From the NCBI GenBank assembly GCA_964601505.1, contig CAZRNR010000044.1, forward strand, positions 1 through 16,893: a DNA stretch of 16,893 nt. Reading direction: 5' to 3'. Source of the DNA: DRWZ01 sp964601505 (lineage in GTDB: Bacteria > Calescibacteriota > Calescibacteriia > Calescibacteriales > Calescibacteriaceae). Below the pieces are notes generated by a model. That model saw nothing but the letters and a program-made list of their open reading frames with translations. It was not told the origin of the DNA and ran no database searches. Below, piece after piece: positions 7,018 through 15,633 of this stretch (its first letter is position 1; every line of letters starts with the position of its first letter). A program made the position numbers and the translations under genes.

Positions 7018-8688
7018 TTACCGAATTATCTCTATTGAGTTAAGAAGTATATCTGTAAGGGGGCTTATCACAGAACCAGCTTTTGCTGTAATCACAGCTA
7101 TAGCCTTGTTTACCATATATTGATTTGCTTCCTTCCATTCTTCCGTATCATAAATGTTCTCGTACAGTGAACAGAACTCCAAAGGAACTCCTTTTAACCT
7201 TACATAAAAAGTCCCAGCAATGGTTGGATCTTGGAACAAAATATATGGGCTTACCAACCAATCCAATGGAACATCTTTCATGAATATGCAATCAGGAGGT
7301 ATTGAGAAATCGGTAATGATCTCGCCATAAAAATTTATAGAGATTGGCTTTTCAAAATGAGCGGAGTCATAGTTAAAAAGGTAGTATTTTATATCCTTCC
7401 GAGATGGAGGAACCTCAGCTTCCAACATAAATTCCCATCTCTCCTTTTCCTGATTGTAGAACCAGTATGGGATGAGCTCACGAAATGACTTTGGATTCTG
7501 GAAATATCTATTTATGTCTATCCTCAGGAAATCTGGAAGACCCTCTGAACCGAGAGCCTGAAATATAAAATTCACTTCAGAAACTGATATACAATTCGCT
7601 GGGCAACCAGTTCCCTTTGAATTAACAATATTTCTTATCCTCTCAAGAACTGAAAGAGATTTCTCCAAGAAATCAGTTGTTATTATGTAAGGTATCTTTA
7701 TCTTCAAGGCATTTAACTTAGCTTTGAATGTTGAAACAGATACTTCCCCCTGAACATTTATAGTTATTTCATCTAACAATAGCTCTGGTGTAGTTTGCTC
7801 TGGATAATACCCTAACTTACCTTCGCCAGAATTATCTTTGAAAAAAATAGCATACTCCTCAGAATTATTCCTTGCTTCCAAATTCTTAAGAAAATTCGTA
7901 ACGCTTTCAGAAGAGCTGACAATATGCGAAGGAATATCAAAAATATATTTCTTATCTTCACTATGGAATAAAAAAGTTTGATCACATCCTGCAACAGAAA
8001 AAGCAAGTGTCCTTATAAGACCAATTACATTTGAGCCATCTATTTTTGATAAAGATGATAGAATATCTGGTGTGTTTATTGAAAAATCATGAGATATCAA
8101 GACCGCTGATATTGTAAGAACAAGGTATCCCACATATCTCAAAAGCTCAAGCTCCACATCACCTATCTTACCAGCAAGCAAAATATATAGAGAGAAATTA
8201 GGACCAACGGAGAGCCTAATAGGATATCTTATATCCATCTCACAATTTTGTTGCAAAGCTCTCTCTACAAGTTCCAAACCATTTTTCGTATCAGCATAAA
8301 GCGACCTAAGGAAATCTCTAATAATACCGTCAAGAGAAGGGTCACAGTAGCTTGATTGTTTCATTTTTGCTAACGGTGTAGAACCCGAAATTCCAGAGTA
8401 TGCACTTGATACAAAATTTATAATGGAGTTCAGACTCGCAATATATTTCTGTATCTGAGCTAGTGGTACTCCTATGAGATAACCGCAGTGTCTTGGGTTC
8501 CGCTTACCTAAATCTTCAAAAAATTTTATCGCCTCTCTTGCTTTCTCTTCTTGAATATACCGTATACCGTCAGCTATAGAAGTATCCCTGTTAGCAAGAC
8601 CAGATGAAAAATCATCTATCTTCTTTTCTTCCCTTTTGCAGACCAAAAGTAATAATGATGATAATAATATGAAAAGCTTAAATTTCAT
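7018..8688 (-). CDS. Predicted lipoprotein with an N-terminal TPR-like segment, function unknown
   Basis: I do not recognise this 556-residue protein. It opens with a short signal peptide (MKFKLFILLSSLLLLVC) ending in Cys17 followed by Lys-Arg-Glu-Glu, lipoprotein-like but with Val at -1. Residues 38-75 look like one TPR-type helical hairpin (G41, Y44, EA at 52-53, F57, NP at 64-65), followed by a long mostly helical region to about residue 220. The C-terminal half is mixed, with Cys pairs (CPANC near the middle; single Cys in IPPDCIF and LEFCSLY) that suggest an oxidising compartment. The gene overlaps the 3' end of the 8678-10510 gene by 11 bases, so the two are almost certainly co-transcribed and probably work together at the envelope. 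The AAGGA before its ATG is unusually close (abutting the start), which would suit translational coupling to the upstream gene. No enzyme motif is visible. Confidence 0.8.
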   Translation of the reverse strand: MKFKLFILLSSLLLLVCKREEKKIDDFSSGLANRDTSIADGIRYIQEEKAREAIKFFEDLGKRNPRHCGYLIGVPLAQIQKYIASLNSIINFVSSAYSGISGSTPLAKMKQSSYCDPSLDGIIRDFLRSLYADTKNGLELVERALQQNCEMDIRYPIRLSVGPNFSLYILLAGKIGDVELELLRYVGYLVLTISAVLISHDFSINTPDILSSLSKIDGSNVIGLIRTLAFSVAGCDQTFLFHSEDKKYIFDIPSHIVSSSESVTNFLKNLEARNNSEEYAIFFKDNSGEGKLGYYPEQTTPELLLDEITINVQGEVSVSTFKAKLNALKIKIPYIITTDFLEKSLSVLERIRNIVNSKGTGCPANCISVSEVNFIFQALGSEGLPDFLRIDINRYFQNPKSFRELIPYWFYNQEKERWEFMLEAEVPPSRKDIKYYLFNYDSAHFEKPISINFYGEIITDFSIPPDCIFMKDVPLDWLVSPYILFQDPTIAGTFYVRLKGVPLEFCSLYENIYDTEEWKEANQYMVNKAIAVITAKAGSVISPLTDILLNSIEIIR

Positions 8689-10510
8689 TCCTTCTTGTGT
8701 TTCTCATCAGTATTATAGCGAGAATCGCGATAATATAGTAAAGACTTACAGGGCTTGAAGAAGAACAGCCACCACCTTCCTCTGCTCCACCACCACCAGC
8801 TGCTGAAGGAGGCTTACACGTAGGACAATTATCTATTGTTATATTTGTTCTGAAAACCTCCGTGTCGTTGCTAAATATAAGAGAGAATATACAATTCTGA
8901 CCGTAGAATCCAACAGGTAGAGGTAAGTTCAGTGAGTAATCACAAGCACCAGGAGGTGTTGGAGTGAATGACTTCTCATATAAGCCTTTGTCTTCGCCAC
9001 AGTTGATCCTCACCGTACAATTGTTTCTATTGCAGCCGTAAGGTAGAATTTTCACCTCCATCATTCCAGGAGAAGAAGCTCTCTGCGGATAATGTATAAC
9101 CACTGGCTTTTCCCATCCAAATAGCAGACCATTCCTCAGTAAGAAGACACCTCTTCTTGGCTTTGTAAAAAGTTCTATACCAAAAGGTATGTACCTTGTA
9201 AGAGCATCCCATATCTTAACAAGTGGAAACCACCTTAATGTAGCTGCTATCTGATTTATTATAAAACTCCCAGCATCATTACCACAGGTTATTATCCTAT
9301 ATATTGTCATGAGACCTTTGACGCAAGTATCTGACTGTAAAAATTGATTCGCCAATACCCCAATTATCTGTTCCCATCTTCCTACTCCAAACATATCCTC
9401 AAGGAACTTATTACATTGGCTGAGAAGTGGTAAACCATCTTGGATCTGAACAACAGCCCAACCCCATGTATAACCGTCAGGAATACAGGCAGCAATGTTT
9501 GGCACAGCTATCTCCACAGCATATTTGACAGCCCTACCCAAATTTGCCATCAATCCTATCCTCTTTATTGAATCAGTAAAAATAGTAGTGCTCAACTCAA
9601 TACCTTTCTCTAATCTCACCCCATAGTCAGCAGTCTTAGGATTTGGTATCTCAACAGTAGTCTCCACCTCAGGGTTGAAAATATTGAAAGAGAGTATATT
9701 ATCTAATGAGAGATCTATTTTTCCATCCTGAGCATTCATAACAAAATGCTTCACCACGGGCTTTCCACTTGAAACATCAAAACCTTGAACAAAACCTCCA
9801 CCATAAAATACCATGTGCTTTGACTTAAGTTTCACATTTCCACCGCCAGCGCTTACATTAGCAGTTCTTGATTGAACACAGTCATAAGAGTCCTCTTGAG
9901 GTGAGAGTCTTGGAGTTAGACTTGCAGGGAGTAGAGATTCTCTGACATCTTCTGCTATCTTCTGAGCAAGAGCAAATATACCTTGAGATTTTTCGGAAAG
10001 GAGAGTTCCTGGTTCCACTTCCGCTACCTTTTCAACGAGTTTTTTGAAATCAGGATGCTTAACTATATGTCCTGCTGCAAAGACAACAGCACGCGGAGTA
10101 AACATCCAAAAGTGTGGTGGCGAAATAAAAACAAGATAAAGAGATGTTGTCTTCTCATCAACATTTATATAGCCATCCTCCTGAGGTGTAAAGTGATAGA
10201 GTTCAGGAATGCTTTCCCCCCATATTTCCCTAACCAATCTTGTAGGTAGAACATACGCAAAAGCAAAACTCTTTTGCTTAGTGGCCCTATCTGTTATAAA
10301 CACTGTCTGCTGATAATATTCCGATTCCCAACCTTGGAATTGAACTTTGTAGTTTGCAAAATCTCTTTCTCCATTTAATGAAAATGCAACCAATTCTTCC
10401 GATGGTGGAAGTTTCATTCTAGGGCCTTCCTTACCATCGTACACGCCACAACCAATGATGAAGGTAAAAAGCCATCCAACTATTCCTACCCTCTTTTCAC
10501 CCCGTTTCAT
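8678..10510 (-). CDS. Predicted envelope protein with N-terminal lipobox and C-terminal MYXO-CTERM-like tail
   Basis: I do not recognise the 610-residue body. It has sorting signals at both ends. N-terminal: MKRGEKRVGIVGWLFTFIIGC, a canonical lipobox (IIGC) with Cys21. C-terminal (residues 572-610): a Gly-rich linker with invariant-type Cys582 (GGGC-SSSS), a membrane helix of about 15 residues and the basic end RNTRRNEI. Known MYXO-CTERM-type tails have this order and are thought to be processed by a CPBP-family intramembrane protease. The interior has several Cys (SYDCVQS, ACIPDGY, CNRNNCTVRINC, GACDYS, DNCPTC), consistent with disulfides outside the cytoplasm, and a Gly-rich stretch around residues 220-240 (SAGGGNVKL). 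The last 100 residues before the tail read like a small beta-domain. The gene has a strong promoter (10533-10560) and an ideal Shine-Dalgarno (10518-10525), and heads an operon with the 7018-8688 gene. Confidence 0.85.
   Translation of the reverse strand: MKRGEKRVGIVGWLFTFIIGCGVYDGKEGPRMKLPPSEELVAFSLNGERDFANYKVQFQGWESEYYQQTVFITDRATKQKSFAFAYVLPTRLVREIWGESIPELYHFTPQEDGYINVDEKTTSLYLVFISPPHFWMFTPRAVVFAAGHIVKHPDFKKLVEKVAEVEPGTLLSEKSQGIFALAQKIAEDVRESLLPASLTPRLSPQEDSYDCVQSRTANVSAGGGNVKLKSKHMVFYGGGFVQGFDVSSGKPVVKHFVMNAQDGKIDLSLDNILSFNIFNPEVETTVEIPNPKTADYGVRLEKGIELSTTIFTDSIKRIGLMANLGRAVKYAVEIAVPNIAACIPDGYTWGWAVVQIQDGLPLLSQCNKFLEDMFGVGRWEQIIGVLANQFLQSDTCVKGLMTIYRIITCGNDAGSFIINQIAATLRWFPLVKIWDALTRYIPFGIELFTKPRRGVFLLRNGLLFGWEKPVVIHYPQRASSPGMMEVKILPYGCNRNNCTVRINCGEDKGLYEKSFTPTPPGACDYSLNLPLPVGFYGQNCIFSLIFSNDTEVFRTNITIDNCPTCKPPSAAGGGGAEEGGGCSSSSPVSLYYIIAILAIILMRNTRRNEI
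8681..8797 (-). other. C-terminal Cys/transmembrane/basic sorting tail
   Basis: Encodes residues 572-610 of the 8678-10510 protein. The layout is GGGG-AEE-GGG, then Cys582 (codon at 8765-8767), four Ser, Pro, a hydrophobic helix (residues about 587-602) and RNTRRNEI. This is the tripartite arrangement of MYXO-CTERM and related Cys-containing C-terminal signals. It lacks an LPXTG motif and is therefore not a classical sortase A signal. Confidence 0.75.
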
Positions 10511-10517
10511 ATCTTAA

Positions 10518-10525
10518 ACCTCCTT
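10518..10525 (-). promoter_or_regulatory. Strong Shine-Dalgarno deciding the start at 10510
   Basis: AAGGAGGT on the minus strand, 7 bases before the ATG. Its perfection contrasts with most other genes in this window, which have weak or no Shine-Dalgarno, and suggests high expression of the 8678-10510 gene. Confidence 0.85.
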
Positions 10526-10532
10526 AACTTTT

Positions 10533-10560
10533 ATTTTAATTCATCTTTGAAAAAAGTCAA
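10533..10560 (-). promoter_or_regulatory. Sigma70-type promoter of the 10510-7018 operon
   Basis: TTGACT (10560-10555), 16-base spacer, TAAAAT (10538-10533) on the minus strand, both 5 of 6 to consensus. The predicted start near 10526 lies just before the Shine-Dalgarno, giving a short normal leader of about 16 nt. The 156-base gap between this gene and the upstream operon supports an independent transcription unit. Confidence 0.6.
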
Positions 10561-10666
10561 TTTTCTAAAATCATTAAAATTTATTAATCACAATTTATGG
10601 GAATGTCTTATTGTAAGCAAATAAGTCAGCAAAAGAATAAAACTCAGAATTAAAAAATAAAGAAAA

Positions 10667-11980
10667 TTATAACAATGAATCAAGTTTCAAAGTAGAAAGC
10701 CGTATCTTCAAATTTCCTCTTTCATCTATCATATTGTAAATTAATATTAAGTTATATCCATCATTGTATAGACTTACACCATATATGAATCCAGAATCAA
10801 TTTCTTTAGAAGTCCATATATTATTTGACTTACATGAAACTCTCAAAGACATATCTTTTAGATTTGTAAAAACAACACAGGGAAAATTTCTATATACAAA
10901 AGATAGCAATTCTCCTGCTGAAAAATCTGCTACTTTTTCCCAACTCCATTCTTTTTTCTTCTGAAACATAATAAGCTCCTTCTGGTTAGATCCAAATATA
11001 TATGTGATTCCTCTATCATCAGAAGTGATAGAGCAAGAATCTCCTTTATACCTTTTAGAAGTCTCAAGGTATCTTATTTTTATCTCTGCTGGCGGAGAGA
11101 GAGGTGAAACAAAAATAATTGTGTTTGGATCTAAAAACCCAAAAATGTAACTTGGCAAAATCTTTGTCGAATTTGCAGAAGGATAAGCATTCCGCTTGAG
11201 CTTAACTGAATAAAGAGATGGTATTCCTGTGTATTCGGGATATGAAGTTTCTTCAACCTCCTCCCATCCGACAAATTCAGATATGGTTTTATCTTTAGAA
11301 AAGAAAAAATAATTTAGAGCTGAAAAGATTTCTGAAAAAACTACACCTTCCACAAGCCCTTCATGAGAGATTACAGAAGAACATTTGCCCCATCCCCCAA
11401 CAACTTCTATCTCTCTGTTTAAAACTCCAGTATTTTGATCATCTGTTTCAAAAAGTATATTTTTATCGTTTGGTATAGATCCGATTAAGATTTCTTGATC
11501 TGTGAAAAAAATAACCTTCCTTTGGATATTATCTCCAAATAACAGAGCTTGAGTACTCACCGAGGCGAAGTCTACATTATCTGAAAAAGTTGTCACACCA
11601 TTTACCATCAGAAAGTATTTAGGATTACCGATTTTTGCCTCAGCAACCACTGTTAAATTCTGAGAAAACATAATCGGTAAGGCCAAACCACCGCTTGATT
11701 TGTAAGCTATGGTAGCAATGGGTTTATCAAGGTTTTCAGTAGAAAAAAACCAAATTGAACCATCTTCACCTGTATAGTAGATGCACTTTTTTTCATATTT
11801 ACCAATACAGGGAAAAATCTTTGGATATATCCCTGGGATATCTATATCTTTCTTCTCAATATATGACTTGATATTATTTCCTTGACAAACAAGAAACAAA
11901 AGGCAAGAAAAAATGATCGTGAATCTACCAAAAAGATATAGTTCTCGGTTCAACAAACCAAGTTTTCTTATCCCTATCAT
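10667..11980 (-). CDS. Predicted exported beta-propeller-like lipoprotein, function unknown
   Basis: 437 residues from the longest start. The signal region (RFTIIFSCLLFLVC) ends at Cys32 with Val at -1, followed by QGNN. The rest is a succession of short beta-hairpins of the kind seen in propeller blades: GEDGSIWFFSTENLDKPIA, SITSDDRGITYIFGSNQKEL, FVYRNFPCVVFTNLKDMSL and YGVSLYNDGYNLILIYN. The last two resemble the 'value then sequence of strand pairs' repeats of secreted propellers. No catalytic motif is visible. It is the last gene of the four-gene minus-strand run. The longest start overlaps the previous gene by 56 bases and gives a 31-residue leader. A TTG at codon 9 or 10 (11956-11951) would give a more typical signal peptide and less overlap, so the start is uncertain. 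No strong terminator is visible after it; CTTATT and AATAAG can pair weakly at about 10605-10625. Confidence 0.75.
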   Translation of the reverse strand: MIGIRKLGLLNRELYLFGRFTIIFSCLLFLVCQGNNIKSYIEKKDIDIPGIYPKIFPCIGKYEKKCIYYTGEDGSIWFFSTENLDKPIATIAYKSSGGLALPIMFSQNLTVVAEAKIGNPKYFLMVNGVTTFSDNVDFASVSTQALLFGDNIQRKVIFFTDQEILIGSIPNDKNILFETDDQNTGVLNREIEVVGGWGKCSSVISHEGLVEGVVFSEIFSALNYFFFSKDKTISEFVGWEEVEETSYPEYTGIPSLYSVKLKRNAYPSANSTKILPSYIFGFLDPNTIIFVSPLSPPAEIKIRYLETSKRYKGDSCSITSDDRGITYIFGSNQKELIMFQKKKEWSWEKVADFSAGELLSFVYRNFPCVVFTNLKDMSLRVSCKSNNIWTSKEIDSGFIYGVSLYNDGYNLILIYNMIDERGNLKIRLSTLKLDSLL

Positions 11981-13151
11981 AAATTATAAGATAGATATAT
12001 GGTATATCACTTACATAAACTGGATAAACCTCACTGTAAATTGTATCTTTTTTCAAAAGCTTCATACCCCATAGCAGAAAAAGAAAAGATTGAAATAAAC
12101 TTTCATTAAATAGAGATACAGAAAGAAACAGGGAGTTTGACGAGATATGACCTTTACAAGAAGAATTTGGCAAGAGAGCTTCTCTCCTGAATTCCGAATT
12201 TATGTATCTGCCAATGTAAGCATTACAAATTGTTATCTGGTCCGCAGTTTTTTGTATATCCAGGAAGAAGATATCATTTTGATTTAGAGATATTACAAAG
12301 TCACTCTGCCTACCAGGGAAAACATCATATAGCGCAAATATTTTTTGCCCAACTGGGAAATTATCCGATGAAACCTTTATAACTGCATAACCAAATGTCA
12401 ACTCCACAGAAAAATCCTTTATCTCCTGGTCCTCTCCATAAAAGAGTTTTATATTCTGCTTCAATCCAAGAACATCTCTTGTTGAGATGGCCACATAACT
12501 TCCTTCAGATAGATAAAAATGCAATTCTTCTTTTTCTGTGTATTGACCAACTCTCTTTTTTATTCCATTGCTCCACCACCAACTTTGCTCATTTGAATTC
12601 CATATAACGAAAATATTGTTTCCGAAACGGAAAGAGAAAATTTTGTTCGGCTCATTTTCCTCCGAAAATAAAAAATCCTCAGAAATAGCTGTTTTGATAA
12701 AAAAATTACCATTTCTCCAAAAAACCACCTCCGATGGTGATATGAAAGAGTATTTTTTGGAACCCAGAATAAATTCATATTCTTTTTTACCAGCTGTTGA
12801 GTAAAGTGAGACAGTTTCTCCATTTTGAGATATGATATAATTCTGGATCAAACCTTTAATTTCGCCATCAACTTTTATCGCATTCTCGTGCAATCCTTTT
12901 TGTGTATCTATTTCAAAAACTTTACCATCACTTGAGACTATAATAATGGAGTTTCCGAATACAGACAATGCAACAGGTTCAAATTGTCCAAGTTCTATTG
13001 GGAAGGTAAAAGGGAAGATCTCGTACCTATTCTGAATATGTTGAACAGGACTTCTCTGGCAATTTAATGAAAATAAAGATGAAAGGAAAAACAATGAATA
13101 TAGAATTTCGGATCTCATGAAGTTTTTCATATTGTTCTTGATATTCCTCAT
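11925..13151 (-). CDS. Predicted exported beta-propeller-like lipoprotein, function unknown
   Basis: 408 residues from the longest start. Met8 or Met12 may be the true start, since MRSEILYSLFFLSSLFSLNC is a compact signal ending at Cys31 (Asn at -1). After the Cys come Gln-Arg-Ser and a region of repeated short strands such as VFGNSIIIVSSDGKVFEID, LIQNYIISQNGETVSLYST and FSFRFGNNIFVIWNSNEQ, a pattern typical of WD40/PQQ-like or Kelch-like blades but without a diagnostic signature. The overall plan (signal, Cys, propeller-like body of about 380 residues) matches the next gene downstream, and the two may be distant paralogues. The gene begins 28 bases after the stop of the 13180-15633 gene, with no Shine-Dalgarno; a TATAAT (13175-13170) lies in that spacer but without a -35. 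The protein ends in an aromatic-rich segment (KKTWFVEPRTISFW). Confidence 0.75.
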   Translation of the reverse strand: MRNIKNNMKNFMRSEILYSLFFLSSLFSLNCQRSPVQHIQNRYEIFPFTFPIELGQFEPVALSVFGNSIIIVSSDGKVFEIDTQKGLHENAIKVDGEIKGLIQNYIISQNGETVSLYSTAGKKEYEFILGSKKYSFISPSEVVFWRNGNFFIKTAISEDFLFSEENEPNKIFSFRFGNNIFVIWNSNEQSWWWSNGIKKRVGQYTEKEELHFYLSEGSYVAISTRDVLGLKQNIKLFYGEDQEIKDFSVELTFGYAVIKVSSDNFPVGQKIFALYDVFPGRQSDFVISLNQNDIFFLDIQKTADQITICNAYIGRYINSEFRREALLPNSSCKGHISSNSLFLSVSLFNESLFQSFLFLLWGMKLLKKDTIYSEVYPVYVSDIPYIYLIIYDRDKKTWFVEPRTISFW

Positions 13152-13179
13152 TAGCTTTATGTTATTCTCATTATAATAA

Positions 13180-15633
13180 TTATCTTACAAATAAAATTGA
13201 TCCAAGGCTTGAGCAAACTGCAGCGAACTTATCTACAAAACATTTTTCCACAGGTGCAGAATAATCATCAAAATAAGTTTTTTTTCTTATCAATGGCTTC
13301 AAGGGATTAGATACATCAAAAACCATCACACCGACATACGATGAATATAAAAAAAGGAGTTTTTCAAAGTGCGATACCCCAACCGCTATATCATTATATG
13401 TTCCATAATCAATTGAAACTCGCGTTATTTCTTGTGGTATAACATTTGAGATATCAAATATCCTAAAAGTGTGATCTTGTCCCTCAGCAGTGAAGAGAAG
13501 TTTCCTCTCCTCATCAACATCTAACCCGAAAAACTGCATTATAGTATTCTTGATATCAAAAACATTACCATCTTGGGAAAGACTGAACAAATGCACATCA
13601 GAAACCACATACAATACTTTATCTGTAACATATATATCCCTTATATACTCAGGAAAGGTTATATCTCTTATTTTTTCCCCAGTGATCAGGAAAACAACAA
13701 TTCTATTTTTATCACACACAAATATCTTATCTCCTCTGACGTAAGCACAACCTACAACCGATATCTGATTATCAACTATTTTTAATACTTTTCCATCTTT
13801 GATTACAACAAGCTTACCCTCATTTAAATCTGTTGAAAGATCGTCGGATATCAGAACAAAAATCAATTCTCCCGCCTTTTGTATCACCACAGGAAGACCT
13901 TGTGGTATCTGAACATATCCACTGAATATCAATCTACCATCATTATAATCAAAAAAAGATAAAATGTTCCGCGAAGCAATATACAACCTCTTGTCGGCAT
14001 AAAGAAAACTTCCGAAATCTCCAGGTAAGTAATAACTGGATACTTTATAAGATTGAAGAATCTTTGAGATAACATCAAATCCGTTCATATGTAGAAGAAA
14101 TGCATTTCTACCTCTCCTTATAGAGGATAAAATCTCTCCAACACCCTCAATTTTATTGAACTGATTATCTTTGAGATTAAAGATAACCTTATTACAAGTT
14201 TTGATCCTATCAGATTCACAAGGAAAGTTTGATGTTCCAAGAACTAAATTTTCTTCATCTAAAAACGCCCCAGATAGAAACTTTATCCTCAACGGATCCG
14301 GTGTTCTGTATGTAATAACAGATCTGGTATCAATTCTCAACAATTGGAACTCATCAGAAAGAGCCCAAGGTATTATGAGTATGGAGTAAGGAGGAAGATA
14401 ATCATAAGTATAAACTTCAACTTGATATGATTCTCTATTAACAGTTTCAATATAAAAATCATCTAACCTTACCAAAACAAGATCCTTTTTCAGCGAATTT
14501 GAGATCATAAGGTAATCATCATAGAACCTTACCTCTGAATAAAAATCAATATACTCAAATGGGAACTCCTGACAGTTTTCAGCTTTTTCATCAGAACAAA
14601 AACCATATTTCTGATTAATTTGATCAAGTATTATATATGAATTTTCCTTTGGATAAAGCATCAGGAGTCTTCTATCTGAGATCTTTTCTGTCACTCCATC
14701 AGTCCATTTGAATGTTCCATATTCAGATGAAAAGTACATGAAAACCTTATCATCTTTCTTAAAGAACTTTGCAAAAGTTGGTGACGAATAAATTATGTCA
14801 TAACCAAATACATCTAAAATCTCTCTATCTTTAAGTATCACGATTGATTTAAAAGAAGACATCGCAATATACTCCGTGATCCCCGAGTCATAAAAAACAT
14901 CAAGGATTTTAAAAGCCCTTGGAGGATAAATAACCGATTCAAGCAAGATCTTTGAAAGGACTTCAATAAATCTTGAAATTCTTGATTGAGACTGATAACC
15001 ACAGAAAAAAAATGGCGAGATAGAAAAATTACCTTTACCATCTGAAGCTGAGACATTAGAAGGATAAAGACCCTCATTCAAAAATTTACATGTAAATTGA
15101 GTTGTTGATTGCGAGAATTCATATACTCCATCTCCATCACAATCTATACTGAAAATACATTGATCACATAGTACCGGGAAGACTTGGAAATTAACCTCAA
15201 GAGGTGGAGGCCCAGAACAAACATTTGCTACAACGTAAAAATCAAAATCTTTCTTTGGAAAAACTCTTACCACCTGTGTTTTCTCCACAACCTTATTTTT
15301 TCCCTCCACTTTTGCGGAAATCTGCACACGGAATTCATCATCAGACTTGTGCTCCTGTGGAACAGAGTAAGTATGAGTAAGATTTAACGAGTAGGTTTTA
15401 GATGGTGGTTTATCTTCAATATCATAATTCCCATCTCCATCAAAGTCTATCTTCACAGAAACTATTTTTTGATTAGATTTAGCAGTTAGCTCCAAATCTA
15501 CAACCAAAGGCTCCAAACCTGAAATGGGAGAAACTTTTAAATCAAGAATCAGATCCTCTTTCTGACCACATACTTTGAGAAAAAGTAAAAAAACGACCAA
15601 GGCCAATAAAGGTATGGGAAGGACTCTCATCAT
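13180..15633 (-). CDS. Predicted exported protein: two PKD-like domains plus an LVIVD-type propeller
   Basis: 817 residues. A signal peptide ends at Cys22 (LFLKVC, Val at -1), then two PKD/Ig-like domains: residues about 30-125 with SGLEPLVVDLELTA and DFDGDGNYD (63-71), and about 130-215 with SGPPPLEVNFQVFP and DCDGDGVYEF (164-173). Both carry the Asp-rich turn found in PKD-like domains, which may bind calcium. Four Cys lie in the second domain (139, 156, 159, 165). The rest, about 600 residues, is a run of propeller blades. Toward the C-terminus the repeat takes the LVIVD form, as in FRIFDISNVIPQEITRVS and VMVFDVSNPLKPLIRKK. Such proteins are secreted or surface-attached and are usually thought to bind other proteins or carbohydrates; the ligand here is unknown. 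Two consecutive ATGs start it; the first overlaps the previous stop codon (ATGA), indicating translational coupling to the upstream gene. Confidence 0.85.
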   Translation of the reverse strand: MMRVLPIPLLALVVFLLFLKVCGQKEDLILDLKVSPISGLEPLVVDLELTAKSNQKIVSVKIDFDGDGNYDIEDKPPSKTYSLNLTHTYSVPQEHKSDDEFRVQISAKVEGKNKVVEKTQVVRVFPKKDFDFYVVANVCSGPPPLEVNFQVFPVLCDQCIFSIDCDGDGVYEFSQSTTQFTCKFLNEGLYPSNVSASDGKGNFSISPFFFCGYQSQSRISRFIEVLSKILLESVIYPPRAFKILDVFYDSGITEYIAMSSFKSIVILKDREILDVFGYDIIYSSPTFAKFFKKDDKVFMYFSSEYGTFKWTDGVTEKISDRRLLMLYPKENSYIILDQINQKYGFCSDEKAENCQEFPFEYIDFYSEVRFYDDYLMISNSLKKDLVLVRLDDFYIETVNRESYQVEVYTYDYLPPYSILIIPWALSDEFQLLRIDTRSVITYRTPDPLRIKFLSGAFLDEENLVLGTSNFPCESDRIKTCNKVIFNLKDNQFNKIEGVGEILSSIRRGRNAFLLHMNGFDVISKILQSYKVSSYYLPGDFGSFLYADKRLYIASRNILSFFDYNDGRLIFSGYVQIPQGLPVVIQKAGELIFVLISDDLSTDLNEGKLVVIKDGKVLKIVDNQISVVGCAYVRGDKIFVCDKNRIVVFLITGEKIRDITFPEYIRDIYVTDKVLYVVSDVHLFSLSQDGNVFDIKNTIMQFFGLDVDEERKLLFTAEGQDHTFRIFDISNVIPQEITRVSIDYGTYNDIAVGVSHFEKLLFLYSSYVGVMVFDVSNPLKPLIRKKTYFDDYSAPVEKCFVDKFAAVCSSLGSILFVR

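Noticed and set aside
12395..12823. Open frames on both strands inside the 11925-13151 gene
   Set aside because: Antisense or shifted shadows of a longer frame that has a signal peptide and consistent strand-repeat pattern.
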